DNA of 64,000 nt. Origin: Burkholderiaceae bacterium 26. Its GTDB lineage: Bacteria > Pseudomonadota > Gammaproteobacteria > Burkholderiales > Burkholderiaceae. Every line of letters begins with the position of its first letter. Position 1 is the stretch's first letter. The position numbers and the translations under genes are program-made. The notes below the pieces were generated by a model that did not search any database, was not told the DNA's origin, and saw only the letters and a program-made list of their open reading frames with translations. The stretch lies in the NCBI GenBank assembly GCA_000955795.1, contig JYOB01000010.1:195637-259636 (forward strand), in the 5' to 3' direction. Positions 1 through 8,924 of the stretch are shown one piece after another.

Positions 1-510
1 CCCGCGATTCTGGGTCTGACCCCCAGCCTTGCCTTGCGGTTTACCGTTGCGGCTCTGCTGCTTGCCACGACCGCCGGCATTCTTGCCGCCAGCACCTTCC
101 GTATGCTCGCCGCGCTCGGCGCGTTCCGCCGGTTGGCCTTCGCCTTGGCGGCGACGGTTCTTGCCGAAACGGCCGCGCGGGCCACGTCGCTCGCCCTGGC
201 TGTCTGCTGGCGCCTGTTCGGCCGGTGCAGCACCCTCTGCGGCAACTACCGCCGGCTCAGCTGTCGCCTCTTTCGGCTTGCGTGCCCGTGGCGCGCGGCT
301 CTTGCGCGGTTGCGCAGGCTGGCCGGCGTCCGCGCCACCCGCCTCAGCGGCTTCACCCTCAGGGCGGCCGTCCTGCTGCTGGCGGCGCGAAGCCACCAGA
401 TTGCGCAAGCCGCGGCGCAATCCCTTGCGACGAGGCGCGGCCTCAGTCCCATCACCGCCGTCTTGTCGCGGCGGCTGAGCGTCGGCGTCGGCCGGCATAC
501 GTGTATCCAT
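1..510 (-). CDS. rluB: N-terminal part of a probable RluB-type 23S rRNA pseudouridine synthase (runs off the window)
   Basis: An open minus-strand frame starts at an ATG at 508-510 (a second in-frame ATG lies at 496-498) and stays open to the window edge, giving 170 residues. The visible part is low-complexity and strongly basic, rich in Arg, Gly, Ala, Gln and Glu, with no catalytic domain yet. It follows scpB by about 80 bases on the same strand. In many beta- and gammaproteobacteria scpB is followed by rluB, and betaproteobacterial RluB often carries long basic disordered extensions, which is the basis for the name. The pseudouridine synthase fold would lie outside the window, so the identification rests on context and composition only. 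Confidence 0.55.
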   Translation of the reverse strand, partial: MDTRMPADADAQPPRQDGGDGTEAAPRRKGLRRGLRNLVASRRQQQDGRPEGEAAEAGGADAGQPAQPRKSRAPRARKPKEATAEPAVVAAEGAAPAEQAPADSQGERRGPRGRFGKNRRRQGEGQPAERAERGEHTEGAGGKNAGGRGKQQSRNGKPQGKAGGQTQNRG

Positions 511-590
511 GGAGTCTGACTGGGTGCTCACAACGTCTTCAAAAAATCTAGGGGTTCAGGCCATGCGCCGACTGTGCGGCAGGCATGGCG

Positions 591-1436
591 TTACGAATGT
601 TCATTGGCGGGAGCCACAGGCGGCTCGACCGGTGTTTTGTACTCATCTTCGGATGGAACCTCGGTCGCACTCACCGCTTGCGACTCGGTTTCCAATGCCA
701 GCTCACCACCCGCCGCACCCTCAGTAGACTGCGCCGGCGTTTCAGCGATTACCTCAACGGAAGCCTCGGCAACCGGCAATGCAGCCGATTCCTGCACCGA
801 AGCCTCGGCGCTCCCAGCACCTTCCGGCGCGTCGTTGACGAGCGCCGTCAGCTCTTCCACCGCAATTGCACCGCCTTCAAACTCGATGGCGCCCTGCTCC
901 AGCAAGCTCGCCTGCGCTTGGGCGCGGGCATCTTCAAGCGGCGGCAGTTCGTCCAACGAGCGCAAGCCAAGGTCGTCGAGAAACTGCTTGGTCGTCGCAT
1001 ACAGCGCGGGGCGGCCCGGCACGTCGCGATGACCGATGACCTCGATCCAGCCACGGTCTTCAATCTGCTTGATGACCTGCGTGTTGACCGTCACGCCGCG
1101 AATGTCTTCGATATCGCCGCGAGTGACCGGCTGACGATAAGCGATGATCGCCAGCGTTTCCATCACAGCGCGCGAGTACTTGGGCGGCTTTTCCGGGTGC
1201 AGCCGATCAAGATACACGCGCATTTCCGGGCGGCTCTGCAAGCGCCAGCCGGAGGCCAGCGCGACCAGTTCGACACCTCGATTCAGCCAATCCTGGCGCA
1301 GCTCTTCGAGCAGCACACGGATGGTGTCTGCGGACACATCTTCGTCGAAGAGCTTGCGCAAGTCATTGACTCGCAACGGGTCCTGCGCGCAGATCAGCGC
1401 GGTTTCGAGGACGATCTTCGCCTCTTGGGTATTCAT
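591..1436 (-). CDS. scpB: Segregation and condensation protein B (ScpB)
   Basis: Encodes 281 residues. ScpB is the winged-helix kleisin-associated subunit of the SMC-ScpA-ScpB condensin that compacts and segregates chromosomes. Two winged-helix halves are visible (about 5-80 and 85-160); the segment [20 protein letters not shown] at about 86-105 and the GRPALYATT segment at about 141-149 are typical of the family. From about residue 170 the protein continues as an acidic Ala/Glu/Pro-rich tail of about 110 residues, longer than the usual 180-200 residue ScpB. The start [17 protein letters not shown] is chosen because homology begins there; the frame is open further upstream (to 1565) but that part is not ScpB-like. 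scpA is not adjacent. Confidence 0.9.
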   Translation of the reverse strand: MNTQEAKIVLETALICAQDPLRVNDLRKLFDEDVSADTIRVLLEELRQDWLNRGVELVALASGWRLQSRPEMRVYLDRLHPEKPPKYSRAVMETLAIIAYRQPVTRGDIEDIRGVTVNTQVIKQIEDRGWIEVIGHRDVPGRPALYATTKQFLDDLGLRSLDELPPLEDARAQAQASLLEQGAIEFEGGAIAVEELTALVNDAPEGAGSAEASVQESAALPVAEASVEVIAETPAQSTEGAAGGELALETESQAVSATEVPSEDEYKTPVEPPVAPANEHS

Positions 1437-1919
1437 CGGGTTGAGCGGCTCGTCATTGCTCGCGCACGGCCAGTCGCCGTCACGCTTGAGGTTTGTCGTC
1501 CCACCGCGAAGCACGCGGCATTTCTGAATGCTGTTGCCCGCCCGGGCCCGGCGCGCGAAGGCCAATCATCCAATTGGAGCCTGCACCGAAACGCAGTGGC
1601 TGTGCCCGCAAAGTAGGGCCGGAGGAGCGAGTTGATCCGGTGCCGGTCAGGCACCACAAGGGCAATTTCTTCCGCCGCCATGGGGACGGATACTGCGCCG
1701 GACGACTACCAAGAAGAACGGCAGCCCGCCCGAATCGACTGTCCAGGGGACTCTACCGCTGGATGGCATCGCTTGGCGCCGCGCTTAGGATTGTTGATTT
1801 GCGCGGGTGGCGAATCGAATTGCGGTTGATTGTAGGGCAATTTCCAGCAGCGCCGCAACCGGGAAGATGTCCTAGCCTCCTATCATGGGACGATTGGCAA
1901 TTTTTGCCTGCCTGAACGC
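1437..1919. other. Intergenic region upstream of scpB with a possible minus-strand promoter
   Basis: About 480 bases hold no gene I can recognise. Short frames on both strands look random. On the minus strand a TACAAT -10-like box (1829-1834) sits 18 bases downstream of TTGCGG (1853-1858), which would start transcription near 1822, almost 390 bases before scpB. This implies either a long leader or a small RNA. Confidence 0.35.
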
Positions 1920-2663
1920 CTACAGCACCAGACAGAATCCGTGTGCGTTAAGCATCTCCGGCAACCAGATTGCGTGAGCCAGCCCCCAGACCCCAAACCC
2001 GGCGATGGCGATGCCGGCCGCGCCCCGCGCCCATCGCTGGCGCGACAGCCCACGCAGCCACCCAGCCAGACCAGACATCATCAGCAGGTTGGGCAGCGTA
2101 CCCGCACCAAAGGCGAGCATGACCACGGCCCCGGAAGCGGCGTTGCCTGCCAACAACGCCACAGCCAATGCGCCGTAGACCATCCCACACGGCACCAGCC
2201 CCCACGCCATACCCGTGAGATAGCGGCGCAGTAACGGTGGCTGACGCCGCAGCCTACCGCCCAGCGTGGCGGCGCCTCGAGACAGGCCACCTGCCACGCG
2301 GCCAAGCAAGCGTTCAAGCCACACACTGCGCCACGCATCCCCTGCGGACCGAACAAGCAGCAAAACCCCGTAGGCGACCAGCAATGCGCTAGCGAACGCA
2401 AACAAGCCGCGTTGAATCGGCAGCCATTGCTGGCGCCAGACGGTCGCGCCCATGGCACCCATGATTGCGCCCAGCAACGCATAGGTGGTCAGCCGGCCGG
2501 CATGCATGACGACCTGTTCAAACCAAAGCCGGCGACGGGACACGATCCGCACCGCCACAGCGCCACGTTCGGCTGCGAGTGCGATACCGCTGCACATCGC
2601 CAGACAATGCACACCGCCGAGCAATGCAATCAGGAAAACGCTCACAAGCGCCGCGGCACTCAT
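1920..2663 (-). CDS. Sulfite exporter TauE/SafE family (UreH-like) integral membrane protein
   Basis: A 247-residue hydrophobic protein with about six predicted membrane segments. The N-terminal stretch LIALLGGVHCLAMCSGIALA at about 12-31, with its His and two Cys residues, is typical of the TauE/SafE-like proteins found beside cbb3 oxidase genes. In many proteobacteria such a gene lies next to ccoI/ccoS or fnr and is thought to help copper handling or oxidase biogenesis; the transported substrate is not established. It is divergent from fnr, and an imperfect FNR-type palindrome lies just upstream at 2679-2692, so co-regulation with low-oxygen respiration is likely but inferred. Confidence 0.8.
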   Translation of the reverse strand: MSAAALVSVFLIALLGGVHCLAMCSGIALAAERGAVAVRIVSRRRLWFEQVVMHAGRLTTYALLGAIMGAMGATVWRQQWLPIQRGLFAFASALLVAYGVLLLVRSAGDAWRSVWLERLLGRVAGGLSRGAATLGGRLRRQPPLLRRYLTGMAWGLVPCGMVYGALAVALLAGNAASGAVVMLAFGAGTLPNLLMMSGLAGWLRGLSRQRWARGAAGIAIAGFGVWGLAHAIWLPEMLNAHGFCLVL

Positions 2664-2678
2664 CTTTCTGACGCTCTT

Positions 2679-2692
2679 TTGATATGGACCAA
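2679..2692. promoter_or_regulatory. Imperfect FNR box between the SafE gene and fnr
   Basis: Reads TTGAT, four bases, then ACCAA: one mismatch from the FNR consensus TTGAT-N4-ATCAA. It lies 16 bases upstream of the SafE start codon and about 150 bases upstream of fnr. Its position is too close to the SafE ATG for a standard -41.5 activator site, so the regulated direction is uncertain. Confidence 0.45.
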
Positions 2693-2775
2693 GGTTTTTG
2701 TCTTACTGTTGCGAACTAAGCGTAATTGACGCGTTTTGCCGCATCGGAAATGTCCGAGGACAAGAAGGTCGCCGT

Positions 2776-2781
2776 TATAAT
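2776..2781 (+). promoter_or_regulatory. Putative -10 element of the fnr promoter
   Basis: A perfect TATAAT hexamer about 60 bases upstream of the fnr ATG. No good -35 hexamer is seen at 16-18 bases, so the promoter is tentative. Confidence 0.4.
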
Positions 2782-2840
2782 AAGCTGGCGCTGTAAAACA
2801 AGAATTACTCATTTCACTTTCCCGAAATTCGCCCCCGCCC

Positions 2841-3569
2841 GTGCTCACTCGAATCGCACTTACCGACCAAGCCTCGCGTTGTTCCACCTGTGTACTCGGG
2901 CAAATCTGCCTGCCGGTGGGAATGAACTCGGATGACGTGCGCAAGATGGACGATTTGGTCGGCGAGCGCATCCGCATTAAGAAGGGGCAATCGCTCTATT
3001 CTCTGGGTGAGCCGCTGGAGGCGGTTTACGGCATTCGTTTCGGCACACTCAAAACCCATCTGACGCTTGAAGACGGTCGGCATCAGATCACAGGGTTCCA
3101 CCTGCCGGGTGAAATCGTCGGGCTCGATGGCATTGGCGATATGCGCCACGTGTCGGACGCCACCGCGCTTGAAGATACCGAAGTCTGCGTGGTGCGCTAC
3201 GACGAGTTGCAGCACCTTTCGCGCCGGCTGCCTTCGCTGCAGCATCAGTTCTTGCGCATCATGAGCAAGGAGATTTCGCAGGATCATCTGATGCTGCTCA
3301 CGCTGGGCTCCATGCGTGCGGAGGAGCGTCTCGCAGCGTTCCTGCTCAACCTCTCGAAGCGTTCGGCCCAGCGCGGATATTCGTCGACCGAGTTTGTGCT
3401 GCGCATGAGCCGCGAAGAACTTGGCAGCTATCTGGGTCTCAAGCTCGAAACCGTCAGCCGCCTCTTCTCGCGCTTTGCCGAAGCGGGTCTCATCCAGATC
3501 CGCCAACGCCACGTCAAGCTGATCGACCTGGCCGGCCTGCGCCAGGTCATGAGCGGTCAGGCGGCCTAA
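2841..3569 (+). CDS. fnr: Fnr-type oxygen-sensing transcription regulator
   Basis: A 242-residue CRP/FNR-family regulator. Cysteines C14, C17 and C23 (CSTCVLGQIC) plus C116 are placed as the four ligands of the oxygen-labile [4Fe-4S] cluster. A cyclic-nucleotide-binding-like beta barrel spans about 30-140, a dimerisation helix about 140-165, and a C-terminal HTH carries the recognition helix LKLETVSRLFSRF, whose E-SR residues match the E. coli FNR helix that reads TTGAT-N4-ATCAA. Such boxes are present at ccoN and ccoI in this window, so it most likely activates the cbb3 oxidase genes when oxygen is low. It converges with the small membrane protein gene downstream. Confidence 0.93.
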   Translation: MLTRIALTDQASRCSTCVLGQICLPVGMNSDDVRKMDDLVGERIRIKKGQSLYSLGEPLEAVYGIRFGTLKTHLTLEDGRHQITGFHLPGEIVGLDGIGDMRHVSDATALEDTEVCVVRYDELQHLSRRLPSLQHQFLRIMSKEISQDHLMLLTLGSMRAEERLAAFLLNLSKRSAQRGYSSTEFVLRMSREELGSYLGLKLETVSRLFSRFAEAGLIQIRQRHVKLIDLAGLRQVMSGQAA

Positions 3570-3585
3570 GCTGCCTTCCATGGCT

Positions 3586-3603
3586 CCCGCTCAGACGAGC
3601 GGG
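3586..3603. terminator. Hairpin between convergent fnr and the small membrane protein gene
   Basis: CCCGCTC and GAGCGGG form a 7-base-pair stem with a 4-base loop. It overlaps the stop codon of the minus-strand gene. There is no clear T-run, so termination activity is uncertain. Confidence 0.35.
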
Positions 3604-3845
3604 TGTTCATGCGCTTCCAGCTTGCCAATGCCCGGCGACACATAGAGCGTCAGCGCGCTCGACAATGCGCACAGCAACCAGAACACAAAGAAGGACACGG
3701 TGTAAACCGCCTGGGCCGACACCGTGATCTGTTCGCCGAAGAAGCGCAGATCGACGGGGTCTACCACCGCGAAGACCACCAGCTCAGCCAGGGCCGCCGA
3801 CAGAAATGCCGGCCACAGAATCCACATCAGCAGTCGACGCTTCAT
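3591..3845 (-). CDS. Small membrane protein at the end of the cco operon
   Basis: An 84-residue protein with two predicted membrane segments (about 4-25 and 43-66) and a short tail. Its ATG overlaps the fixH stop codon (ATGA), so the two are translationally coupled. I do not recognise a named family. Position at the 3' end of ccoN-O-Q-P-G-H suggests a role in cbb3 oxidase assembly or stability, but this is context only. Confidence 0.75.
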   Translation of the reverse strand: MKRRLLMWILWPAFLSAALAELVVFAVVDPVDLRFFGEQITVSAQAVYTVSFFVFWLLCALSSALTLYVSPGIGKLEAHEHPLV

Positions 3846-4069
3846 CGGGCCTCCGTGTGAATGGCATGCGCCGGTGCGCCCGTCGTCTTTTCGACGACCA
3901 AACCGCGCCGCACGACGTTGTCGTGAATGACAGCATCGGGATGCGACATTGCCAGCCAGATGGTCACGCCACAGCCGACCATGGCGACGAACGGCCCTGC
4001 CATCAGCAGCCACGGCCAGGGCTCGCGCCACCACGGACGGGCCTGTGCGGAAGATTGCGTTGCGTGCAT
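3842..4069 (-). CDS. fixH: Short FixH/CcoH-family oxidase assembly protein
   Basis: 75 residues: a short N-terminal segment with PWWREPWPWLLMAGPFVAMV at about 12-31, one membrane helix to about 40, then a small periplasmic tail containing the VVRRGLVVEK segment seen in FixH proteins. FixH/CcoH helps assemble cbb3 oxidase and is usually about 150-170 residues with a periplasmic Ig-like domain; here that domain is absent. The start at 4069 is fixed by an excellent AGGAGG seven bases or so upstream; the frame is open to 4096. It lies 26 bases after ccoG. Confidence 0.8.
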   Translation of the reverse strand: MHATQSSAQARPWWREPWPWLLMAGPFVAMVGCGVTIWLAMSHPDAVIHDNVVRRGLVVEKTTGAPAHAIHTEAR

Positions 4070-4095
4070 CGTTGCCTCCTGTTGGGGATGCCGCA

Positions 4096-5559
4096 TCAGC
4101 GCGGCACGATGAAGCTCGACGGTTCGCGCAGTACAAGGCTGTCGCTACCGCTGTCTGCATGGATGACGAAACGGATTTTGTGCGAGCCGGGGGCGGCATC
4201 GTCGGCCGGCCGGCGCACGCGCACTGGCAGCAGCCGGTTAGCCGCTGGCGGCAGTTCCAGTGTGGTCGATTCGCCGCGACCGCCCTCCACGTCCAGTTCC
4301 GGCATGCCCTCGGCGGTGATGGTCACGCGCATGGGGTGCTCGGACGCGTTCATCAGTTGCAGACGATAAACGTTCTCGATCTTGCCGCCGTCCACTTCAC
4401 GCGCCAGCGCACCACGATCACGAATCACGTCAACCTTGAGCGGCTGCCGCATCGCCAATGCCACGATGAACCCGGTGAAGAGCACCAGCATGATCCCGGT
4501 ATAGATCAGCACGCGCGGACGCATCAGATGTCGCCGGGCTTCCTTCGGGCTGAGCCGATCAAGCATCGCGCGTTCCGACGTGTAGCGGATCAGACCGCGC
4601 GGGTAGCGCATCTTGTCCATGACCTGATCGCAGGCGTCAATGCAGGCGCCGCAACCGATGCATTCGTATTGCAGCCCTTGACGGATGTCGATGCCGGTCG
4701 GGCACACCTGCACGCAGATGCTGCAGTCGACGCAAGCACCCAGACCCTGGGCTTCGAAATCGGCGTTGCGCGAACGGCTGCCGCGCGGCTCGCCGCGCTG
4801 CGTGTCATACGTGACGACGTAGGTATCGGGATCGACCATCACGCTCTGGAAGCGAGCGTAGGGACACATGTAGCGGCAGACTTGCTCGCGCATGAAACCA
4901 GCGTTGCCCCACGTCGCAAATGCGTAGAACAACATCCAGAATGTCTGCCAAGGACCGAGCGACAGCGTCCAGGTCTCCATGCCCAGATCGCGGATCGGCG
5001 TGAAGAAACCCACGAAGGTAAAGCCCGTCCACAGTGCGATGAGGATCCAGGCCGAATGCTTTGCGGCCTTTAAGCGGAATTTGCGCAGGCTCCAGCGCTC
5101 ACCGTCGAGGCGGATGCGCGCGAAGCGATCTCCTTCGATGTGCCGCTCGATCCACATGAAAATCTCGGTGTAGACCGTCTGCGGACAGGCATAGCCGCAA
5201 AAGAGCCGCCCCGCCACCGCCGTAAATAGAAACAGCGCGAGCGCCGACAGCACCAGCAGCAACGTCAGATAGATGACATCCTGCGGCCACAATACGAGGC
5301 CAAAGAGGTAGAACTTGCGGGCGCCCAGGTCGAACAGCACCGCTTGGCGACCGTTCCACTGGAACCACGGCAAGCCATAAAAGATGGCTTGCGTGGCCAG
5401 AACCAGCCAGACTCGCCAACGCGCAAAGGCGCCGGTCACGGCGCGCGGATAAATCTTGCGCCGGACCTCATAGAGCATCTGCTCGGTGGGGGCGTCGTCG
5501 GCGCCCGCCGCCGCGGTGGCGGGCGTCATCGGGCGCCAGGCTGGTTCTTTGTCGCTCAT
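4096..5559 (-). CDS. ccoG: Cytochrome c oxidase accessory protein CcoG (FixG/RdxA)
   Basis: A 487-residue membrane ferredoxin-like protein. After a cytoplasmic N-terminus there are membrane segments at about 50-66, 83-117, 170-187 and 205-222. Two CxxCxxCxxxC sets follow, C276-C279-C282-C286 and C300-C303-C306-C310, which ligate two [4Fe-4S] clusters. One more membrane helix at about 350-370 leads to a periplasmic Ig-like C-terminal domain. CcoG proteins are required for cbb3 maturation and are implicated in reduction of copper for the CuB centre. The gene overlaps ccoP by four bases (ATGA), so they are coupled. Confidence 0.93.
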   Translation of the reverse strand: MSDKEPAWRPMTPATAAAGADDAPTEQMLYEVRRKIYPRAVTGAFARWRVWLVLATQAIFYGLPWFQWNGRQAVLFDLGARKFYLFGLVLWPQDVIYLTLLLVLSALALFLFTAVAGRLFCGYACPQTVYTEIFMWIERHIEGDRFARIRLDGERWSLRKFRLKAAKHSAWILIALWTGFTFVGFFTPIRDLGMETWTLSLGPWQTFWMLFYAFATWGNAGFMREQVCRYMCPYARFQSVMVDPDTYVVTYDTQRGEPRGSRSRNADFEAQGLGACVDCSICVQVCPTGIDIRQGLQYECIGCGACIDACDQVMDKMRYPRGLIRYTSERAMLDRLSPKEARRHLMRPRVLIYTGIMLVLFTGFIVALAMRQPLKVDVIRDRGALAREVDGGKIENVYRLQLMNASEHPMRVTITAEGMPELDVEGGRGESTTLELPPAANRLLPVRVRRPADDAAPGSHKIRFVIHADSGSDSLVLREPSSFIVPR

Positions 5560-6479
5560 TGCTCGTGACTCGTATTGCTATTCGACAGACCCCAGACATA
5601 GGCCGCCAGCATGCGGATCTTCTCTGGTGAGAGCAGGTTCTCGTGTGCCGGCATCGTGTTGTCACGACCCTTGAGGATGGTCTCGACGATGGTTGCTTCC
5701 GAACTGCCGTACAGCCAGACGCGGTCGGTCAGGTTAGGTGCGCCAAGTGTCTGATTTCCCTTGCCGCTTGCCGTGTGGCAGGCCGCGCAGACCGACTTGA
5801 ACGTCGGTTCACCACGCGCTGCCTTGATCGGGTCGTAAGACAGGCCCGACAGCGAGCGCACGTAGTTGGCCACGTTGACAGCCTGGTTGCCATCCACCAC
5901 CGCAGCCAGCGAGGGCATGACACCGTGACGCCCCTTGGTGATAGTGGTCAAGATCGTCTCGGGCTCGCCACCGTACAGCCAGTCGCTGTCGGTCAGGTTC
6001 GGGAAGCCCTTCGAGCCGCCAGCGTCGGAGCCATGGCACTGCGCGCAGTTGTTCAGGAACAGGCGCTGGCCGATCTCATGGGCCTGCGGGTCGGCGGCGA
6101 TCTGCTTGATGTCCATGCTGGCATAACGCTCATAGACCGGACGGACCTGTGCATCGGCTGCAGCGCGCTGCGCCGCCAATTCGCCCCGTGTCGAGAAACC
6201 AAGCGCGCCGCCGTATGAACCCAACCCCGGGTAGAGGATCAGGTACCCCAACGCAAAGATGCACGACAGCAGGAACATCCACATCCACCAGCGTGGCAGC
6301 GGATTGTTCAGTTCGCGCAGGTCGCCGTCCCATACATGGCCGGTGTCCTCGCCCGCGCTATGACCGGGCGCAATCTGAATGCGCCGCTGCGAAAACAGCA
6401 ACCAGACACACCACACGATGCCGACTAGGGCGATCGCTGCGATGTAATACCCCCAGAACTCCGAAATGAAGTCGCTCAT
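5556..6479 (-). CDS. ccoP: cbb3-type cytochrome c oxidase subunit III (di-heme CcoP)
   Basis: 307 residues. Two N-terminal membrane helices (about 9-30 and 63-83) anchor two cytochrome c domains. Heme-binding sites are CAQCH at 145-149 and CAACH at 231-235, with distal Met candidates at MPS (about 188) and MPA near the C-terminus. CcoP passes electrons from soluble or membrane cytochromes to CcoO and CcoN. It lies 12 bases after ccoQ and overlaps ccoG, all in one minus-strand operon. Confidence 0.95.
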   Translation of the reverse strand: MSDFISEFWGYYIAAIALVGIVWCVWLLFSQRRIQIAPGHSAGEDTGHVWDGDLRELNNPLPRWWMWMFLLSCIFALGYLILYPGLGSYGGALGFSTRGELAAQRAAADAQVRPVYERYASMDIKQIAADPQAHEIGQRLFLNNCAQCHGSDAGGSKGFPNLTDSDWLYGGEPETILTTITKGRHGVMPSLAAVVDGNQAVNVANYVRSLSGLSYDPIKAARGEPTFKSVCAACHTASGKGNQTLGAPNLTDRVWLYGSSEATIVETILKGRDNTMPAHENLLSPEKIRMLAAYVWGLSNSNTSHEQ

Positions 6480-6491
6480 GATTCTGTGTCC

Positions 6492-6674
6492 TTATTGATG
6501 CGGGCGCGACGCGTCTGCGTGCGCACCGGCGACCTCGGCCTCATCGGGCAGCAGGAACGGCAGCATGGCCGATTCCGCATTCGCACCGCGGCGATGCGCG
6601 GAGAATGCCCACCAGGTAATGCAGACGAACAGCACGAGGAAGACGGCAGTCGCAATTGCACTCAGCGTGGCCAT
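6492..6674 (-). CDS. ccoQ: cbb3-type oxidase small subunit CcoQ (FixQ)
   Basis: 60 residues with a single N-terminal membrane helix (about 4-25, LSAIATAVFLVLFVCITWWA) and a short cytoplasmic tail. This matches the FixQ/CcoQ family in size, topology and position between ccoO and ccoP. CcoQ stabilises the interaction of CcoP with the CcoNO core. It is spaced 3 bases from ccoO and 12 from ccoP. Confidence 0.9.
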   Translation of the reverse strand: MATLSAIATAVFLVLFVCITWWAFSAHRRGANAESAMLPFLLPDEAEVAGAHADASRPHQ

Positions 6675-6677
6675 GGC

Positions 6678-7361
6678 TTACTCCTTCGCTGCAACGGTGG
6701 CAGGCGCGGCGGCCGGAGCAACAGCCACGTCCCGGACGTTACGCAGCTCCACGCCAAGGCCTTGCAGATAGGCGACCACGGCGTCTTCTTCCGTCTTGCC
6801 TGCGAGTTGCTCGCGCGCTCCGGCGATCTGGGCATCCGTGTACGGCACACCCAGCTGACGCAGGACATGCATCTTCTTCTCGATGTCGCTGTTGTCCAGC
6901 GGCGTCTTCGAGAGCCACGCATATGACGGCATATTCGACTCGGGCACCACTTCACGCGGATCACGGAGGTGGATGCGATGCCAGTCGTCCGAATAGCGCT
7001 GCCCAACGCGCGCCAGATCCGGGCCCGTGCGCTTGGAACCCCACAGGAACGGGTGATCGAACACCGACTCGCCAGCCAGCGAATAGTGGCCATAGCGCTC
7101 GGTCTCGGCGCGAAGCGTACGCACTTGCTGCGAGTGGCAGCCAACGCAGCCTTCGCGGATGTAGATGTCGCGCCCCGCCAACCGCAGCGGCGAATACGGG
7201 GCGATGCCCTTGACCGGTTCGGTGGTCGAATGCTGGAAAAAGAGCGGCAAGATCTGCACCAGGCCCGCAATGCTGACGACGACGAGCGTCATCACGATCA
7301 GCAAACCGATGTTCTTTTCCAGCGTCTCGTGCGAGAAAAACTTGTTGGATTGATTGCTCAT
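6678..7361 (-). CDS. ccoO: cbb3-type cytochrome c oxidase subunit II (mono-heme CcoO)
   Basis: 227 residues. One membrane helix (about 18-42) followed by a periplasmic cytochrome c domain with heme site CVGCH at 72-76. CcoO carries electrons from CcoP to the CcoN catalytic subunit. The start [19 protein letters not shown] is chosen because family similarity begins there and a GAGGGGAAC ribosome site precedes it; the frame is open to 7421 but would overlap ccoN. Confidence 0.95.
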   Translation of the reverse strand: MSNQSNKFFSHETLEKNIGLLIVMTLVVVSIAGLVQILPLFFQHSTTEPVKGIAPYSPLRLAGRDIYIREGCVGCHSQQVRTLRAETERYGHYSLAGESVFDHPFLWGSKRTGPDLARVGQRYSDDWHRIHLRDPREVVPESNMPSYAWLSKTPLDNSDIEKKMHVLRQLGVPYTDAQIAGAREQLAGKTEEDAVVAYLQGLGVELRNVRDVAVAPAAAPATVAAKE

Positions 7362-7371
7362 GTTCCCCTCC

Positions 7372-8829
7372 TCACTGAGCCGCGACCATCGGGGTCTGGG
7401 ACGATTGAGGAATCGGTGCATCGATTGCCTTGCTGCCCTGGATGGTCTTGAACACGTTGAATGCCATCAGCAGCATGCCGCCCAGGAAGCACAGGCCGCC
7501 AGCCAAGCGAATCAGGTAGAACGGGTACGTTGCCTTGACCGCTTCGACAAAGCTGTAGGTCAACGTGCCGTCAGCCTCGGTGGCGCGCCACATCAGGCCC
7601 TGCATCACGCCGGCAACCCACATGGCGGCGATGTAGAGCACCACGCCGATGGTCGCCACCCAGAAGTGGACCTCGATCAGGCGCGTGCTGTACATCTTCT
7701 GCTGGCCGAACAGGCGCGGGATCATGTAGTACATCGAGCCGATGGTGATCATGGCCACCCAGCCCAGGGCGCCGGAGTGCACGTGGCCGATCGTCCAGTC
7801 GGTGTAGTGCGACAGCGCATTCACGGTCTTGATGGACATCATCGAGCCCTCGAACGTCGCCATGCCGTAGAACGACAGTGCCACCACGAGGAACTTCAAG
7901 ATCGGATCGGTGCGCAGTTTGTGCCAGGCACCCGACAGGGTCATGATCCCGTTGATCATGCCGCCCCACGACGGCGCCAGCAGAATGAGCGAGAACACCA
8001 TGCCCAGCGACTGCGCCCAGTCGGGCAGCGACGTGTACTGGAGGTGGTGCGGACCCGCCCACATGTAGGTGAAATTCAGCGCCCAGAAGTGGACGATCGA
8101 GAGGCGATACGAATAGATCGGACGCTCGGCCTGCTTGGGCACGAAGTAATACATCATGCCCAGGAAGCTGGTGGTCAGGAAGAAGCCCACTGCATTGTGG
8201 CCATACCACCATTGCACCATCGCATCCTGCACGCCGGCATAAGCCGAGTACGACTTCCACATCGACACCGGCAATTCAGCGTTGTTGACGATATGCAACA
8301 GAGCAATCGTGATGATGTAGGCGCCGAAGAACCAGTTGGCCACGTAGATGTGCCGGGTCTTGCGCTTGGCGATTGTGCCGAAGAACACGATCGCGTAAGC
8401 CACCCACACCACGGTGATCAGGATGTCGATCGGCCATTCGAGTTCGGCGTATTCCTTCGAGCTTGTGTAGCCCAGCGGGAGGGTGATGGCGGCTGCCACG
8501 ATCACTGCCTGCCAGCCCCAGAACGTGAAGGCGGCAAGCTTGTCGGAAAGCAGACGCACCTGGCAGGTACGCTGCACGATGTAGTAAGACGTCGCAAACA
8601 GAGCGCTGCCGCCAAACGCAAAGATGACGGCATTCGTGTGCAGAGGACGCAGCCGACCATAGGTCAGCCAAGGCACCCCGAAATTCAGTTGCGGCCAGAT
8701 CAACTGGGCCGCGATCAGCGCACCGACCGCCATACCGACGATGCCCCAGACGATCGTCATGATCGAGAACTGGCGAACAACGCGGTAATTGAAGGTCTGG
8801 GTGGGCTGCAACGCGCTGGACGATTGCAT
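7372..8829 (-). CDS. ccoN: cbb3-type cytochrome c oxidase catalytic subunit I (CcoN)
   Basis: 485 residues, a polytopic heme-copper oxidase of the C family. Visible ligands include His64 in the RPLHTNAV segment (low-spin heme b), His211 in the [10 protein letters not shown] segment and His261/His262 in GPHH (CuB), and the [10 protein letters not shown] segment at about 348-357 (heme ligands). CcoN reduces oxygen with very high affinity and pumps protons. The start at 8829 is preceded by a GGGGAG ribosome site; an in-frame ATG at 8865 lacks one. First gene of ccoNOQPGH; an FNR box and -10 lie upstream. Confidence 0.96.
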   Translation of the reverse strand: MQSSSALQPTQTFNYRVVRQFSIMTIVWGIVGMAVGALIAAQLIWPQLNFGVPWLTYGRLRPLHTNAVIFAFGGSALFATSYYIVQRTCQVRLLSDKLAAFTFWGWQAVIVAAAITLPLGYTSSKEYAELEWPIDILITVVWVAYAIVFFGTIAKRKTRHIYVANWFFGAYIITIALLHIVNNAELPVSMWKSYSAYAGVQDAMVQWWYGHNAVGFFLTTSFLGMMYYFVPKQAERPIYSYRLSIVHFWALNFTYMWAGPHHLQYTSLPDWAQSLGMVFSLILLAPSWGGMINGIMTLSGAWHKLRTDPILKFLVVALSFYGMATFEGSMMSIKTVNALSHYTDWTIGHVHSGALGWVAMITIGSMYYMIPRLFGQQKMYSTRLIEVHFWVATIGVVLYIAAMWVAGVMQGLMWRATEADGTLTYSFVEAVKATYPFYLIRLAGGLCFLGGMLLMAFNVFKTIQGSKAIDAPIPQSSQTPMVAAQ

Positions 8830-8863
8830 GCTTGCTCCCCGAGAGTGTTGGTTTGATAGGGTC

Positions 8864-8905
8864 ATGTTAAGAATGGGGCGATATTCGAGTCTTGACGTGC
8901 GTCAA
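8864..8905 (-). promoter_or_regulatory. FNR-dependent promoter of ccoN
   Basis: The palindrome TTGAC-GTGC-GTCAA (8892-8905) matches the FNR-type consensus with symmetric C/G substitutions. A TAACAT -10-like box lies on the minus strand at 8864-8869. Spacing places the FNR centre about 41 bases upstream of a start near 8857, the standard class II arrangement, with a leader of about 28 bases before ccoN. Confidence 0.75.
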
Positions 8906-8924
8906 GACACCCCAGCCAACGTGG

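Noticed and set aside
1433-1915. Short frames on both strands between scpB and the SafE gene
   Set aside because: Arg/Pro/Gly-rich random-looking products, no ribosome site, no recognisable domain, and partial overlap with scpB.
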